DNA of 64,000 bases from Dactylorhiza incarnata (Eukaryota; Streptophyta; Magnoliopsida; Asparagales; Orchidaceae), in the NCBI GenBank assembly GCA_033032865.1, contig JAWHQI010000099.1, forward strand, positions 2,117,001 to 2,181,000, given 5' to 3'. The position numbers and the translations under genes are program-made. Of this stretch, positions 9,731 through 21,327 are shown in pieces. Position 1 is the stretch's first letter. Every line of letters starts with the position of its first letter. The notes beneath the pieces are model-generated. The model was not told the DNA's origin, did no database searches, and was given only the letters and a program-made list of their open reading frames with translations.

Positions 9731-12531
9731 TTAAGACTTTTTGTCCTGAGAAGGTGGTTTGAATATGATTTTCCTGTTAGGGTCTTCTGATTTCTTTTTG
9801 CTGATAAACAAATCTTGAGCTCCAATGATTTTCTGTTCTTTGACATGAGGGATAAATGCTTCTGGGTGCATGTCAATATATTCCTCAGCATTGAATGCTT
9901 TAACTGTCTTGTATTTTTCAAATTCTTTTCTTCTGTATTCTGACATGGTTGAGATATTTGAGAAGTCTTTGCCTTCTGCTTTAGCCTTTTTAATCCGCGC
10001 AGATGCAATTATTTCTCTCAGTCTTGCCATCTGACAGATTTTCTCTTCTTCTGGATCTGGAAAGTAATAAATATCTTCTGAATCATTTTTGTCTTGAATG
10101 ACCTTTTGAGGTACTTTATCTCTGTGAAGAGATCCATCAGAAATGTGAAGTTTGTATTCTGAAGATATTTGAGAAGAAGAAATTGTTTGACTTTCTTGAA
10201 AGATAGGTGCTGATTTCTTAGAGGGAGGAGCACTGACTGATCCAGAGGCTTGAGAACCACTACAACTACCAGGTCTCCCTGAATGTTGAGAGCTTGGCTT
10301 ATGAGAGGAAGATGATACACCTGCTGATCCTGCTGCACCAGCTGCTGGAGGAGGAGGAGGAGGATGATTGTGCTTGACTGGTTTGTCAGGGATGTAGATA
10401 GTCTTCTTGAATTTCTTCCTCCTGTTGTTCTCATTTCTGGAGAGCTTCATCCAGTGAGGAGTTTTCTCATCAAGAGGAACATTATACAAAATGTACAGAG
10501 GAATGTCATTATTTGGATTTGGAGCCTTGGGAGCAGTCTTTGACTTAGCTGTTCTTTTCTTTCTTTTCTTTGAAAGTGTATCATCAGAATCACTGTTGTC
10601 ATCATCATCATCATCATCAGAGTCAGAAGATGAGATTGGCTTATTATATAAATCATCAATTATCTTGATTGCTTCACGAGCCTTTAATATTTCTTCTTCA
10701 GCTTTGTCAAACTCTGCATCTGCTTCTCTCCAGATTTCATCAAAGCTTGGCATTGGTTCTTCATTCCATACAGGAATTGGAGGTGAAGAAGTAATTTGTG
10801 AGGCTGTTGTATCATCAAGGAATTCTGCAATATCATCTTCATATTCTGCAGAATGATCCTTTATTTGAATGTCTTGAACAGTGGATGAAGGAATAGAGGA
10901 GATGTAATTTTGTATGATAGCAGAATGAGTCTTCTGAGGAAGGCATATCAGAGCCTTTGATAAATCCTCTATGTATACCTTTGGTGATACCCTTGAAGTA
11001 TATGTGACATCAAATTTTGATAATAAACTATATAGATCACAGGATGGATGAATGCATATACTATTTATTTCTTCTATAACTTGTGTATCTGATATTATAC
11101 ATGAATCAATTATATCTGTATCAAAAACTGTAATTTCTGTATCTTCTGGAGTTTCTTCTGTTTCTGGAGCTTCTTCATAGGACATCTCCCCCTGCCTAGC
11201 TTCATGGCAGCCTGAATCTAGGCCCCTAGAAGAAGGGACAGCAGTAGAGGAAGGAAGAGAAACTATCTTAGCAGATAGAGCAGAAATTACCTGAAGAACT
11301 GGAGCAAATTTTGCATCCAGGAGCTGGCTTATTTTAGGAAGGATATGATCAAAAACCTGATCAGCAATGGAGGAGAGGTTGAGGGATGGATAATCTGGTG
11401 GATGACTAGAGGATGGTTGTGAAGTGGATGGAGATGAGATTGGAGGAATGATATTGCTGATGTTTGTGGTATGTGTGGGAATGTTTAGATGGATTGGACT
11501 AGGAGAATGAATGGGTGAATGATATTCATTATGTATTGGAGATGGAGGTGTGGTAGGTAGTGGTTCTTAAGATAGAGGTGGAGGTGGAACATCATTGATG
11601 TGGGCAGTTGAAAGTGGAATATCATTGATTGGTGATATTGCAGTTGAAGGAGGTGATGAAGAATGAGAATGTGCAGGAGATTGTTGAGCAGGTGGAGGGA
11701 GGATATGATAGGAAGAAGGAACTGAGGAAGGAGCTTCTAGAAGGGTAGAGGGAGTGACTTGATCAGTCCTTGTGTCCTCAGAAGTTTTCCTTTTTCTAGA
11801 GGCATCAGCTCCTGTATTCTTCTTGGGAATTACTCTATCCCATTTAGCAAAGAGTGCTGAGGTCAGCCTCTTGCTGGCATTTATTGTCACTTTTGGTGAC
11901 ACCAGAAGCTCTAGATGCCTTTCCTGCAGAAAAATCCCTATAACTCTTCCAAAGCATACATTATCTTTAGAATTTTTCTTTTTAATCAATTCAAAAAGAA
12001 TTGATCCCCAGTTGACTTTCTTCTTCTCCATTAAGGCCACCATTAACAGAAATTGGTGTCTACTGATATAGTCATGCCCAGAAGTCTTGCTCAGCAAGAC
12101 TTTTCCAACAATATCCGCTAAGAACTTGTAGTCCTGAGACAGGTTCTTTTTCAGAAGGTGGCTAGGGTTTCCAGTCAGATGGCCCATTTTGACTAAAGCT
12201 TCATCAAATTCATTTGAGCTTATGTCTAATTCATCTTCACCATTTTCAAAACCAAAGATTTCAGAAAGGATGATGGGAGAGAGAGAGAGACATGATGACC
12301 TGAGATTGTTCCCGACAAGCTTTCATCGACTGGTTTTGCAGTGTAAACCCATTCTTTTATCTCTGCAACAGCTATCTTTTGCCTGGTGCTTAGAAGCTTC
12401 CTTAGACGTTGTTCATCCAGCGTTTGAAGAATATCCTTGAAGATTTGGTCTGACTGTGCAAACAAGTCCATGTCAATGTCGAAACCTGCGTCAAACTTCA
12501 TTAGGTGCAGAGAGGCCTGAGGAATCGCCAT
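9731..12531 (-). pseudogene. Element B extra ORF downstream of pol (env-position ORF)
   Basis: One long frame of about 930 codons starting ATGGCGATTCC at 12531. It is broken only by a frameshift at a CT/GA run near 12285 and one TAA at 11567-11569; after the TAA it stays in the same frame to the stop at 9731. The N-terminal third (12480-11900) resembles the domain annotated as putative plant transposon protein, also found in the D extra ORF: a helical start, EIKEWVYTAKP, GHHVSLSLPS, DYISRHQFLLMVALMEKK. Then come a Pro/Ser/His-rich linker, a run of Asp (near 10600), the basic block LSKKRKKRTAKSK (near 10550), a Pro-Ala-Gly stretch and a charged C-terminus. I see no signal peptide or membrane segment. 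The position is that of env-like ORFs of SIRE elements, but the sequence looks nuclear rather than envelope-like. Function unknown. Confidence 0.82.
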
Positions 12532-12880
12532 TGTTCCTGCAAAGAGAGTTGAAGATCAAGTGCAGAGGGGAACTGGAGGGAAAGACGATTTCTGTAGGCG
12601 CAAAGCTTAGAATAAGATAAAATAAGGCTTATATAGAAGGGTCGAAGAATGAGGGCGCATTCGTAAACCACTGTTCGACAAAACCTAATAAAATTAGAAG
12701 TCGAAAAGGCTTTATTTCTTTGTCTGAAAGCGTTCGACGAGAACATCTTTTTCGTCGACCGTCGTTCGACAAATGAAATTGCCTTAACTGACTCTGCGTT
12801 TAAGAGGTTTCAGAGACCACCGTTCGACCAATGATTCAAATTTGTCGTTCTTCGTTCGACGAATTTGTGACATAAATAGA
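12532..12880 (-). promoter_or_regulatory. Element B: palindrome array and TATA box upstream of the extra ORF
   Basis: Between the RNase H stop (12893) and the extra-ORF start lie CGTTCGACGAATT, CGTTCGACAAATG, TTCGTCGACCG, CGTTCGACGAGAA and CTGTTCGACAAA at 12670-12860. These are the same motifs as in the LTR of B. They are followed by CTTCTATATAAGCC (minus strand, 12626-12639), about 100 bases before the ATG. TTTGCAG precedes the ATG by a few bases and could also act as a splice acceptor. I infer an internal promoter for the ORF; splicing is the alternative. Confidence 0.55.
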
Positions 12881-12892
12881 AATACTTAATTT

Positions 12893-15800
12893 TTAGCAGA
12901 TTGAGTCTCCATCTATCATTCCTAGTTGATTTATAAAGAAGATGTGCTTCTTTTCATCCAGGGGCTTGGTGAAAATATCAGCTCTTTGCAAATCAGTAGA
13001 AATGAATTGTAGGCAAATTTTGTTTTTATCCACATTGTCCCTGAGGAAGTGATGCCTAATTTCTATGTGTTTAGTCCTACTATGGAGAACTGGATTTTGT
13101 GCTATAGATATTGCACTAGTGTTGTCACAAAATATAACTGAATTATTTAAGTTGACACCATAGTCTAAGAGCTGATTTTGTATCCACAATATCTGTGAGC
13201 AGCAACTGCCAGCAGCTAAGTATTCAGCTTCAGCTGTTGATGTAGACACAGATGTTTGTTTCTTACAAAACAAGACACAAGCCTATCACCAAGAAACTGA
13301 CAAGTTCCTGATGTGCTTTTCCTATCTACCCTGCATCCAGCATATCTGAGTCTGAGAATCCAGTTAATTCAAATTCAGATGCTGTTGGATACCAAAGTCC
13401 TAGATTAGGGCAACCCTTTAGATATCTTAAAATTCTTTTTAGAAAAGTAAGATGAGATTCTTTAGGATTAACTTGAAACCTAGCACAAATGCATGTAGCA
13501 AACATTATGTCTGGCCTACTGGCTGTTAAATAGAGTAGAGAGCCAACAATTGCCCTATACCGTTTCTGATCAACAGGTTTCCCTGATTCATCAGTATTAA
13601 TAACAGCATTAGAGGTCATGGGTGTCTTCATAGTAGAAGAATCAGACATTCCAAATCTTTTCACTAATTCCTTAGCATACTTAGATTGAGAGATGAAGAT
13701 TCCTGATGGGGTTTGCTTCACTTGAAGACCAAGGAAGTATGATAATTCACCCATACTACTCATTTCAAATCTTGATTGCATTAGATTGGAAAATCTTTTG
13801 CACAAATTTGAATCAGTAGATCCAAAGATAATGTCATCTACATATATTTGAACTAGTAGAGTTTGACTTTTATGTACTTTGTAAAATAATGTTTTGTCTA
13901 CCATGCCTCTACAAAAATTGTTTTCCAAGAGAAAGTTAGCTAAAGTCTCATACCATGCTCTGGGAGCTTGTTTGAGACCATAGAGAGCTTTATTAAGTTT
14001 AAATATATAGGAGGAATGAGTTGGAGAGATGAAACCCGGTGGTTGTTCCACATAGACTTCTTCTTTGATGTCTCCATTGAGAAAAGCACTTTTCACATCC
14101 ATTTGATATACCTTGAACTTCTTGAATGCAGCAAAAGCCAAGAAAATCCTTATAGCTTTAAGCCTTGCAACAGGGGCAAATGTCTGATCATAATCTATGC
14201 CTTCTTCCTGTGAATATCCTTGAGCTACCAATCTTGCTTTATTTCTCACAATATTTCCTTGATCATCAAGCTTGTTCCTGAAGACCCACTTGGTGCCAAT
14301 AACTGGATGGCCTTTTGGTCTTGGAACCAAATCCCAAACCTTGTTTCTTTCAAACTGGTTGAGTTCCTCTTGCATTGCAAGGATCCAATTTGGATCTTGT
14401 TCTGCATCTTTTATGGTTTGAGGTTCAACTTGTGATAGAAAGCAAGTATGCATCTGATTTTGGTGTAGTTGATGCCTTGTTTGAACACCTGCTGTGATAT
14501 CACCAATCACTTGTGAAATTGGATGATCTCTAACTGTGATGTGGTCAGCAGTTGGAGTTGGTTCAGTAGTAGTATCCACATTGGGAATTTGTTCAGCTAT
14601 TACATATTGTGGAGGATGTTCTGCTGTTGCTTGATTCAGGTAATCAACAAGATCTGGATGATCTTCTTCTTCATTATCTTCAAGAGTTTGAGGTGATGGA
14701 TGCAGTGAATCTTCTGTCTGTAGATTTAACCCTTTAAGCTCTTCACATAGAGCTGGTACCTGCAAAGTGTTCTTGGTAGAAGAGTTCTTCTCCTTGTAAA
14801 ACATGTTAGTTTCATCAAAGGAAACATGCATAGACTCTTCTATTTTAAGAGAGGATTTGTTAAATACCCTATATGCTTTGCTAACTATTGAATATCCTAA
14901 GAAGATTCCTTCTTCAGATTTTGGATCAAATTTTCTAAGATATTTCTTATCATTGTTATGAACAAAACATCTACATCCAAAAGTTCTAAAATAATCCACT
15001 TTGGGTTTCTTCCCTTTAAGCAATTCATATGGAGTTTTACCCTTAAGTTTGTGTATCAAACTTCTATTCAGAACATAATTTGCTGTGCTGACAGCCTCAG
15101 CCCAAAAGGATAGGGGCAAGTTAGCATCTGCAAGCAATGTTCTTGCTGATTCAATTAGAGTTCTATTCTTCCTTTCAACTACCCCATTTTGTTGAGGAGT
15201 TCTAGGAGCTGAGAAGCAATGCCTGATACCTTCCATCTCACAGAATTCTTGCATGAGAAGAGACTCAAACTCAGTGCCATGATCACTTCTGATCAATGCA
15301 ACTACAGTACAGTACTCAATCTGTATGCTCTTAAGAAAGTCTGTAAGAACTTTAAAGTTATCTGACTTTTCTCTCAAAAAGAACACCCAAGTGAATCTAG
15401 AGAAGTCATCGACAATAACTAGAGTGTAAGACTTCCCCCCTAAGTCTTTATTGCAATATGTCCAAGAAGGTCCATATGTAGTAAGTATAAGATTCTAGGT
15501 GAATCACTTTTAGATAATGATTTAAAGCTGTTTTTGGTTTGCTTACCTAATTGACATGCCCTACAAAGACCTTCTTTCTTATATGATCCTGATGGTAAGC
15601 CTCTAACAAGATTATCCTTAGCTAATTTTGCAATGGTCCTAAGGTTTACATGTCCTAATATTTTATGCCATAATTCACTAGATTTGCTTAACTCATTAAA
15701 TAAACAAATTTCTGATTTAGATGAGTTGAAATTTACTAAATATATATTTCCTTGTCTAATTCCTGATAGAACAATAACATTATCAGATGATTTAATGATG

Positions 15801-16105
15801 CATTCTGATTTATTAAATGTTACCTGATAACCTTCATCACATAACTGACTTATGCTGATGAGGTTGTGCTTTAGACCCTTGACATAGGTTACTTCCTTGA
15901 ATGTCACTGTTCCAACTTTAATTTGACCATAGCCTTTGGTTTGTCCACAGTTGGAGTCTCCAAAGATCACCTTGGGTCCAAGTTTTGCCTTGTAATTGTT
16001 CAGGTTGGCCTTGTTCCCTGTCATATGCTTTGAGCATCCACTGTCCAAGTACCATTTTTGATTTAATCTTGGATAGCTGTGTACCTGCAAAGACAAAAAC
16101 ATAAA
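12893..16105 (-). pseudogene. Element B pol: protease, integrase, RT, RNase H
   Basis: Protease WYLDSGCSKHMTG (about 16020-16060) has the intact catalytic DSG. The pre-integrase block follows (LWHKILGHVNLRTIAKLAKD, then CRACQLGKQT). Integrase has the first Asp in LHMDLLGHI, the second in [10 protein letters not shown] and Glu in [15 protein letters not shown] has [20 protein letters not shown] and an intact YVDDIIFGS (about 13820-13846). RNase H ends at 12893 with HSRTKHIEIRHHFLRD. The breaks are one-base shifts near 15440 (T-rich block after HIAIK) and near 13325 (after ELTGFSDSD). The protein starts in the same frame as gag right after a TAG. This is the best preserved pol in the window. 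Confidence 0.94.
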
Positions 16106-18150
16106 CTAGTTGTTTTTGACCCAGACTACCTTGGGTCCTTTTATGTTACCACAAAATTTAAAGATAAATGTCATTTCAGGCTGATCCTTGTAGCCTTGTG
16201 GATGATATCTCCTTGGAGGTATAGTCCACTCAGTAAAAGGATTTTTAGTATATTTAGGATTAGAATTCTTAGAGTTTTCTGTATAGTGCTTGTTCGAGGA
16301 ATTTGAATAAATTCGTCGATTATTGTTCATTTTATAACTATACTGAAAATCTGTTCTCAGTTTTCGTCGAGCCTCGTTCGACAGATTTGAATCCTTTTGT
16401 CGAGCTTCGTTCGACGAATTCTTCTGAATTCTTTTATCCTTAACAAACTTGCTTGAAATGTCTTTATTTCTTTCTGCAGCCTCTTTGCTTTTAGCAGAAA
16501 TGAATTTTATGGGTGTGGAGAGGATGTTTCTCTTAATCAGAGATGGCTCACTTGATGAAGCACCGAAGCCCAGTTTGCTATTATTAAATCTAGCATTGAC
16601 AGTGCTTGTGATGTCCATCAGTTTGATACTTCTCCCATTGAGGGATTCTTCAAACTCTTTGGCTTCAGATAACTTATTCTCAAGAGTAGTGATGTGTTCT
16701 CTGGAGCCAGCCAAATCTTTCTTAAGATTTGCATTCTCTTCACTTATATTGTTCATTTCAACTAACTTAGTTCTGAGAGAGGTTATTTCTTTCTCAGATT
16801 TTATTAAGTCTTGGCAAAGAATTTTGAAATCATCTTTGAATTCAATAGAGGTGAAATCAAAGTCAGATAATACCTGATCAATATCATCTTCTGTTTCTAA
16901 TTCTGATTTCTCTTCATCAGAATTATTGGTTGAGGCATTGATTGCCATCATGCAAAAACTTTTTTCTTCTTCATCATCACTGGAGCTGGATGATGATGCT
17001 GATTGTGACTCATTGTCTGAGTCATAAATAGCCATTAAGCATTGGCTGTTTTCTTTTGTTTCTTCTTCATCAGAAGAGCAAGATGAAGATTCTGATTCAG
17101 ATTCTGTTTCACTCCAGGATGTTGCTACAAATCCTCTTCCCTTCTTTTTGTGAGAGTGGGAGGAAGATTTGCTGGAGCCCTTCTTTTCTTCCTTTTCTTT
17201 TCTTCTTTCCTTCTTGTCCTTCTTGTGTTGAATCTCTGGACATTCAGGAGCAATGTGTCCTGGTTTCCTGCAGCCAAAACATATAATTTCATTAGAGGGA
17301 TTTTTGTCATACCTTGGCTTGTCATGACTTCTGGATAGCTGTTTTCTGATGTCTTCTTAGCCATCTTGTAGAATCTTTTGGTTAACAGACTCATAAACTC
17401 CTCTTTGTCAGGAGCTTTTCCTTTATCCTCTGCAGCCTTGAAGGCTATGCTTCTTTCCTTCTTGGGTGCTGAGGATGAAGTAGATTCTTCAGCTTCCCTA
17501 GTTTTGATGAGCTGCTCATAAGACTTGAGCTTGCCCAGCAGAGCTTCAGTGGTGATCTCATTGAGACTTCTGGCTTCTTTGATTGGCCAGATTCTGGAGT
17601 CCCATGTGCTGGGGAAACACATAAGAATTTTGTCATTAATCTCTGTGAGTGAGATCACTTTGTCCAGAGACTTCAGCTCATTTATTATGAGGCTGAGCCT
17701 ATTGTACATATCAGCAACATTTTCTGATTCTCCCTTCTTGAAGTTCTCATATTGACAGATCAGGTGAGATATTCTATCTTTTCTTTCATCTGTTGAGCCT
17801 GCCACCATGTTGTTGAGAGATTCCCAAATTTTGTTTGCTGAGGTGCACTCAACAACCTTCTGGAATATGTCATCTGACATAGTTAGGGCCAGAATGTTCA
17901 TGGCCTTTGCATCTGCATTTCTCTGCTTCTTCTAAGCTTCAGTACACTCAGGAGGTGGAACAACAGTGTTGTCTGTTGTTGCTGCAGTACTAGCTGATGC
18001 TGTAGGTGCTGGAGGCCCTGTAAGAATAACATTAAAAATCTCCTCATCAATGGAGTTCATATAAAGCCTAATCCTTGCTTTCCATAGTGCAAACTTATTG
18101 AGATTGCACATAGGAGGTCTTGTGCTGGAATACTCCTTGTTTTGTGCCAT
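16106..18150 (-). pseudogene. Element B gag
   Basis: Starts MAQNKEYSSTRPPMCNLNKF at 18150, about 100 bases after the primer site. The capsid core reads SANKIWESLNNMVAGSTDER and FPSTWDSRIWPI, followed by one CCHC knuckle (CFGCRKPGHIAPEC, 17240-17282) and an acidic, Ser-rich tail with a coiled-coil stretch (about 16850-16640). Breaks: a TAG near 17932 and a frameshift near 17350. At 16300-16430 the coding sequence itself contains TTCGTCGAGCCTCG / CTTCGTTCGACGAATTC type palindromes that encode repeats such as SNEARRK and SNEARQK. Gag ends in TAG at 16106-16108 and pol continues in frame. Confidence 0.9.
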
Positions 18151-18250
18151 GAGTTTTAAATAAGATAAAATTCTAGAGAAGGAAACTCTTAGAAAAATTA
18201 AGATCTGATTGATCTTTGTGATTCAGGTGTTAGCCTGTAAAGAATCAACA

Positions 18251-18264
18251 CCCCTCTGATACCA
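18251..18264 (-). other. Element B primer binding site (initiator Met tRNA)
   Basis: Minus strand TGGTATCAGAGGGG, complementary to the 3' end of tRNA-iMet, two bases from the LTR end. Confidence 0.9.
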
Positions 18265-18266
18265 AT

Positions 18267-19734
18267 TGAAAGTGGAGGTCAGATCTTAAGTTACTCTAGA
18301 GGGGGGGGGGGGGGTGAATAGAGTATTAAAACTTTTTGTTTAGTTTTATAGCGGAATTTAAAATACTGAGTAAATATATATATAGTCAGTGAGAGTGAAA
18401 GATAGAGACAGGAGTAATAAAAAAACACACACAACACAAGCACACAGAAAATAAACAAGCACAGAAGACACAAGGAGCTATAGTAGTTCCCCAATAAATC
18501 TGGGTACGTCTACTCTTCTACCACCCTTGGTAGGAATCCACTAGGAGGGTTGATAAGGTGCCCAGGCACCAAGGGGTTTTTGATAAGGTGTCCACACACC
18601 AATAAGCTTTTGATAAGGTGCTTAAAAACCACACAGGGATTTTTTGATAAGGTGTCTTGCCACCACTGGGTAAACTTTTTAAGGGAGTATTAACCCTGTA
18701 CAGGATGAGATAAAAGGTATAAAGTGTTCTTCTCTGTCAATGATCTGAGAGAAGACAAAAGGTGTTGAAGCTGAAAGCTCCCCCTGTCTGATGAGAGTTG
18801 ATGACAGCTTTGAGGACAGAGCTTTCACAAATAGAAGTCTTTGTAGCTGATTATCTAGAAGAAGTTAATCTTCAGATTGTTGTTGCTCTTGAAAGACTTT
18901 GTTTTACAGCAGATCTGAGAGATTGAATCTTTTTCTCAGAATGAAGAGGATGCTTCTTTGCTGAGGAGGAATGCTGGAGAAAAATATATTTTCTTCTTCT
19001 TCTTCTTAAACTGCTTCTGTTCTGTTTTTCTGAGAAAGAATACTTGATCTCTATTTCTTTTTGATAGCTTGTATTGTTTCAAATTCAAATCCTCTGTATA
19101 TTTAAGGAATATATTTTTCTGACTTAAATCCTACTTGGAACTAGGTAGCCACTCAAAAACGACTTTGGCAGGTCCTTTCAATTCCTTTTGTCGAGAAAGA
19201 TGCCTTGGCATTAAGTGTCAACGACTATTCTTCTTCTTGGAATAGAAGGAATATAAGGATATAATAAATAAGAAAGATATCCTTACGTGGCTGCCTGAAT
19301 GCGTCCAAGGAGAAATAAATATATCCGTTATTCTGCTGATTTGTGTTCAGAGAACTGACATCCACTGAGAATATAAGTCTGAACTTCATAAAGGAATTTG
19401 TCGAGTGCTGGCTTAAATTCGTCAACCGCTGCTAGTCATTTGTCGAGCGCTGGCTTAGAATTTGTCGACCGCTGCCAGTCATTTGTCGAGCGCTGGCTTA
19501 GAATTTATCGACCGCTGGAACTGTGAATTTCTTCAGTCTGCTGGAAGCAATTTTGTCGAACGAATCTGCTCATTCGTCGAACACCACTCGCCATGTGTTG
19601 AACTTGAATTTTCCTAAGTTCTGCTGATCTAATCAGCCTAAGACTTGACCCTAAGGCTATACATTGGGGTCAATACAGATCCTAATCAACATAGAGTGAT
19701 CCTAGCCCAAATCAGTAATAGGGTTGTTCCAACA
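18267..19734 (-). repeat. Element B 5' LTR
   Basis: 1468 bp, about 98% identical to 8080-9551. It drives the element on the minus strand. The palindrome array is at about 19398-19590 and a TATA-like TTAAATATACAG lies downstream (about 19096-19108). Confidence 0.95.
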
Positions 19735-21327
19735 CCTTCCTCCCCTTTGGAAGCTTACACAGACACCAAGTCTGATTCTTCCTCAGAGACTCCATTTCAT
19801 CCACCATGGCTAGCTCCCACTGATTTGAATCAGCCCTTGATCTAGCATCTCTGGCAGAGATTGGATCTTCACCAAGCATACTCAGGGATATCTCACTGGT
19901 GCCCTTCTTTCCTTTGTCGATCTCCTCAGAAGTGGAATTTCCTCAGCTTCATCTTCTGACTCATCAGCACTTCTCACCACCTCCAAATCATCTGATTCAG
20001 AATCAGATTCAGCCCCAACAATGGTAGCTTCTTTCTCAAATTTTCCTTCCACCACCACTGTCTCTTCCTCTGCTTCTTTAGCCTTCTCAGCTTGTGTGAC
20101 TGCCTGTGGACTGGTTTCATGAAACACCACATCCTTGCTGAATGTTACAGTCCTGGTCACAGGGTTCCAAAGCTTGTACCCTTTTATGCCTTCTTTGTAA
20201 CCCACAAAAATGCACTTCTCAGATTTGACATCAAGCTTCCCTCTCTTCTCCTTTGGAATAGGAACATATGCATCACACCCAAACACATGAGCATAGGACA
20301 AATTTGGATTTCTCTTGAAGATGGCTTCAAAGGGTGTACACCCCTCCACAACAGATGTAGGGGACCTGTTCTTCAGGTAGTTTGTAGTCGCCACTACTTC
20401 AGCCCAAAACTCCTTCTCCAAACCTTCCCAACTGAGCATGCACCTGGACTTCTCCATCAAGGTTTTGTTTAGCCTCTCCGACACTCCATTCTGCTCTAGA
20501 GTGTACGGTGTGGTCTTCTGCCGTGCAATCCCCTGCTCAGTATAGTACCGCTCAAAAGCATTAGAGCAGTACTCCTCTCCATTGTCAGAACGGAGGACCT
20601 TCACCTTTCTCTCCAACTGGTTCTCCACCAGGTTCTTAAATTCCTTAAACCTGTCCAGAACCTCTGACTTGGACCTAAGAAAATAGATCCAGGAATAACG
20701 TGAGAGGTCATCTGTAAAGGAAACATAGTACCTTGCGCCGCCAAGAGATGGAGCTGGAGTTGGCCCAAATCCATCATTGTGTATCAACTCCAGCACTTCA
20801 GTTGCCCTCGTGCCCGTCCCACGAAAGCTTACTCTGGTCTGTTTGCCAATCAGGCAATGCTCACAGAACCCAAGGCTTGTGGAGCACTCCGACACCCCTT
20901 CCACCATCTGACCAGATGCCATGACCGACATCCCCTTCTCACTGATATGCCCAAGCCGATGATGCCACAGCCTGTACACCTCCTCCTGGTCAACTTCTTG
21001 GCTCTCAGAGATAAGAGCCCCACTTGGAACCACTGTATCAGCAAGCAGAGTATACACTGTTCCATGTCTCACTCCACTGGCAATCACCATTGCCCCTGTT
21101 GTCATCTTGCAAGATTGCTTGTCAGAGCTGAAGTGCACTCCTGCATCCGCCATGGAACCCACCGAGATTAGATTCCTGCTCATCCCCGGAATGTGCATCA
21201 CATTGGGAAGAGACCTTGTGATCCCATTAGACAACTTCAACATCACCTTGCCATGCCCAATAATCTGCACAGCAGAATCATCTCCCAGCATGACATCTCC
21301 ACCATCAAACCTCTCATACTCACAGAA
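19735..21327 (-). pseudogene. Element A integrase and start of RT
   Basis: Starts after a TAG near 21328. Pre-integrase block LWHHRLGHISEKGM and FCEHCLIGKQTRVSF; integrase core with first Asp in LIHNDGFGPTP, second in LRSDNGEEYCSN and Glu in EQNGVSERLNKT; then the C-terminal domain GCDAYVPIPKEKRGKLD. A stop at 19882 (after RRAPVRYP, where the lineage reads on) is followed by the first RT codons (ELAMVDEMESLRKNQTW) up to the insertion site of B. The protein would insert element cDNA into the genome. Confidence 0.92.

Larger units (their letters stand above)
8080..19734 (-). mobile_element. Element B: SIRE-type Ty1/copia with extra ORF, youngest nested insertion
   Basis: The minus-strand order is 5' LTR (18267-19734), Met primer site, gag, protease, integrase, RT, RNase H, palindrome and TATA block, long extra ORF, polypurine tract, 3' LTR (8080-9551). 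The target duplication ccttc is perfect (8075-8079 and 19735-19739) and lies in the RT gene of A. I count about 27 substitutions between the LTRs over about 1465 bp, near 1.8%. With the commonly used plant LTR rate of 1.3e-8 per site per year this gives well under a million years. Only a handful of stops or frameshifts break the ORFs. Confidence 0.95.

Noticed and set aside
10491..10856. Plus-strand open frame opposite the Asp-rich part of the B extra ORF
   Set aside because: It is a Ser-rich mirror of the Asp/Ser codons on the other strand.
9731..12531. Calling the extra ORF a true env gene
   Set aside because: No signal peptide, hydrophobic anchor or fusion-like segment can be seen; only its position suggests env.
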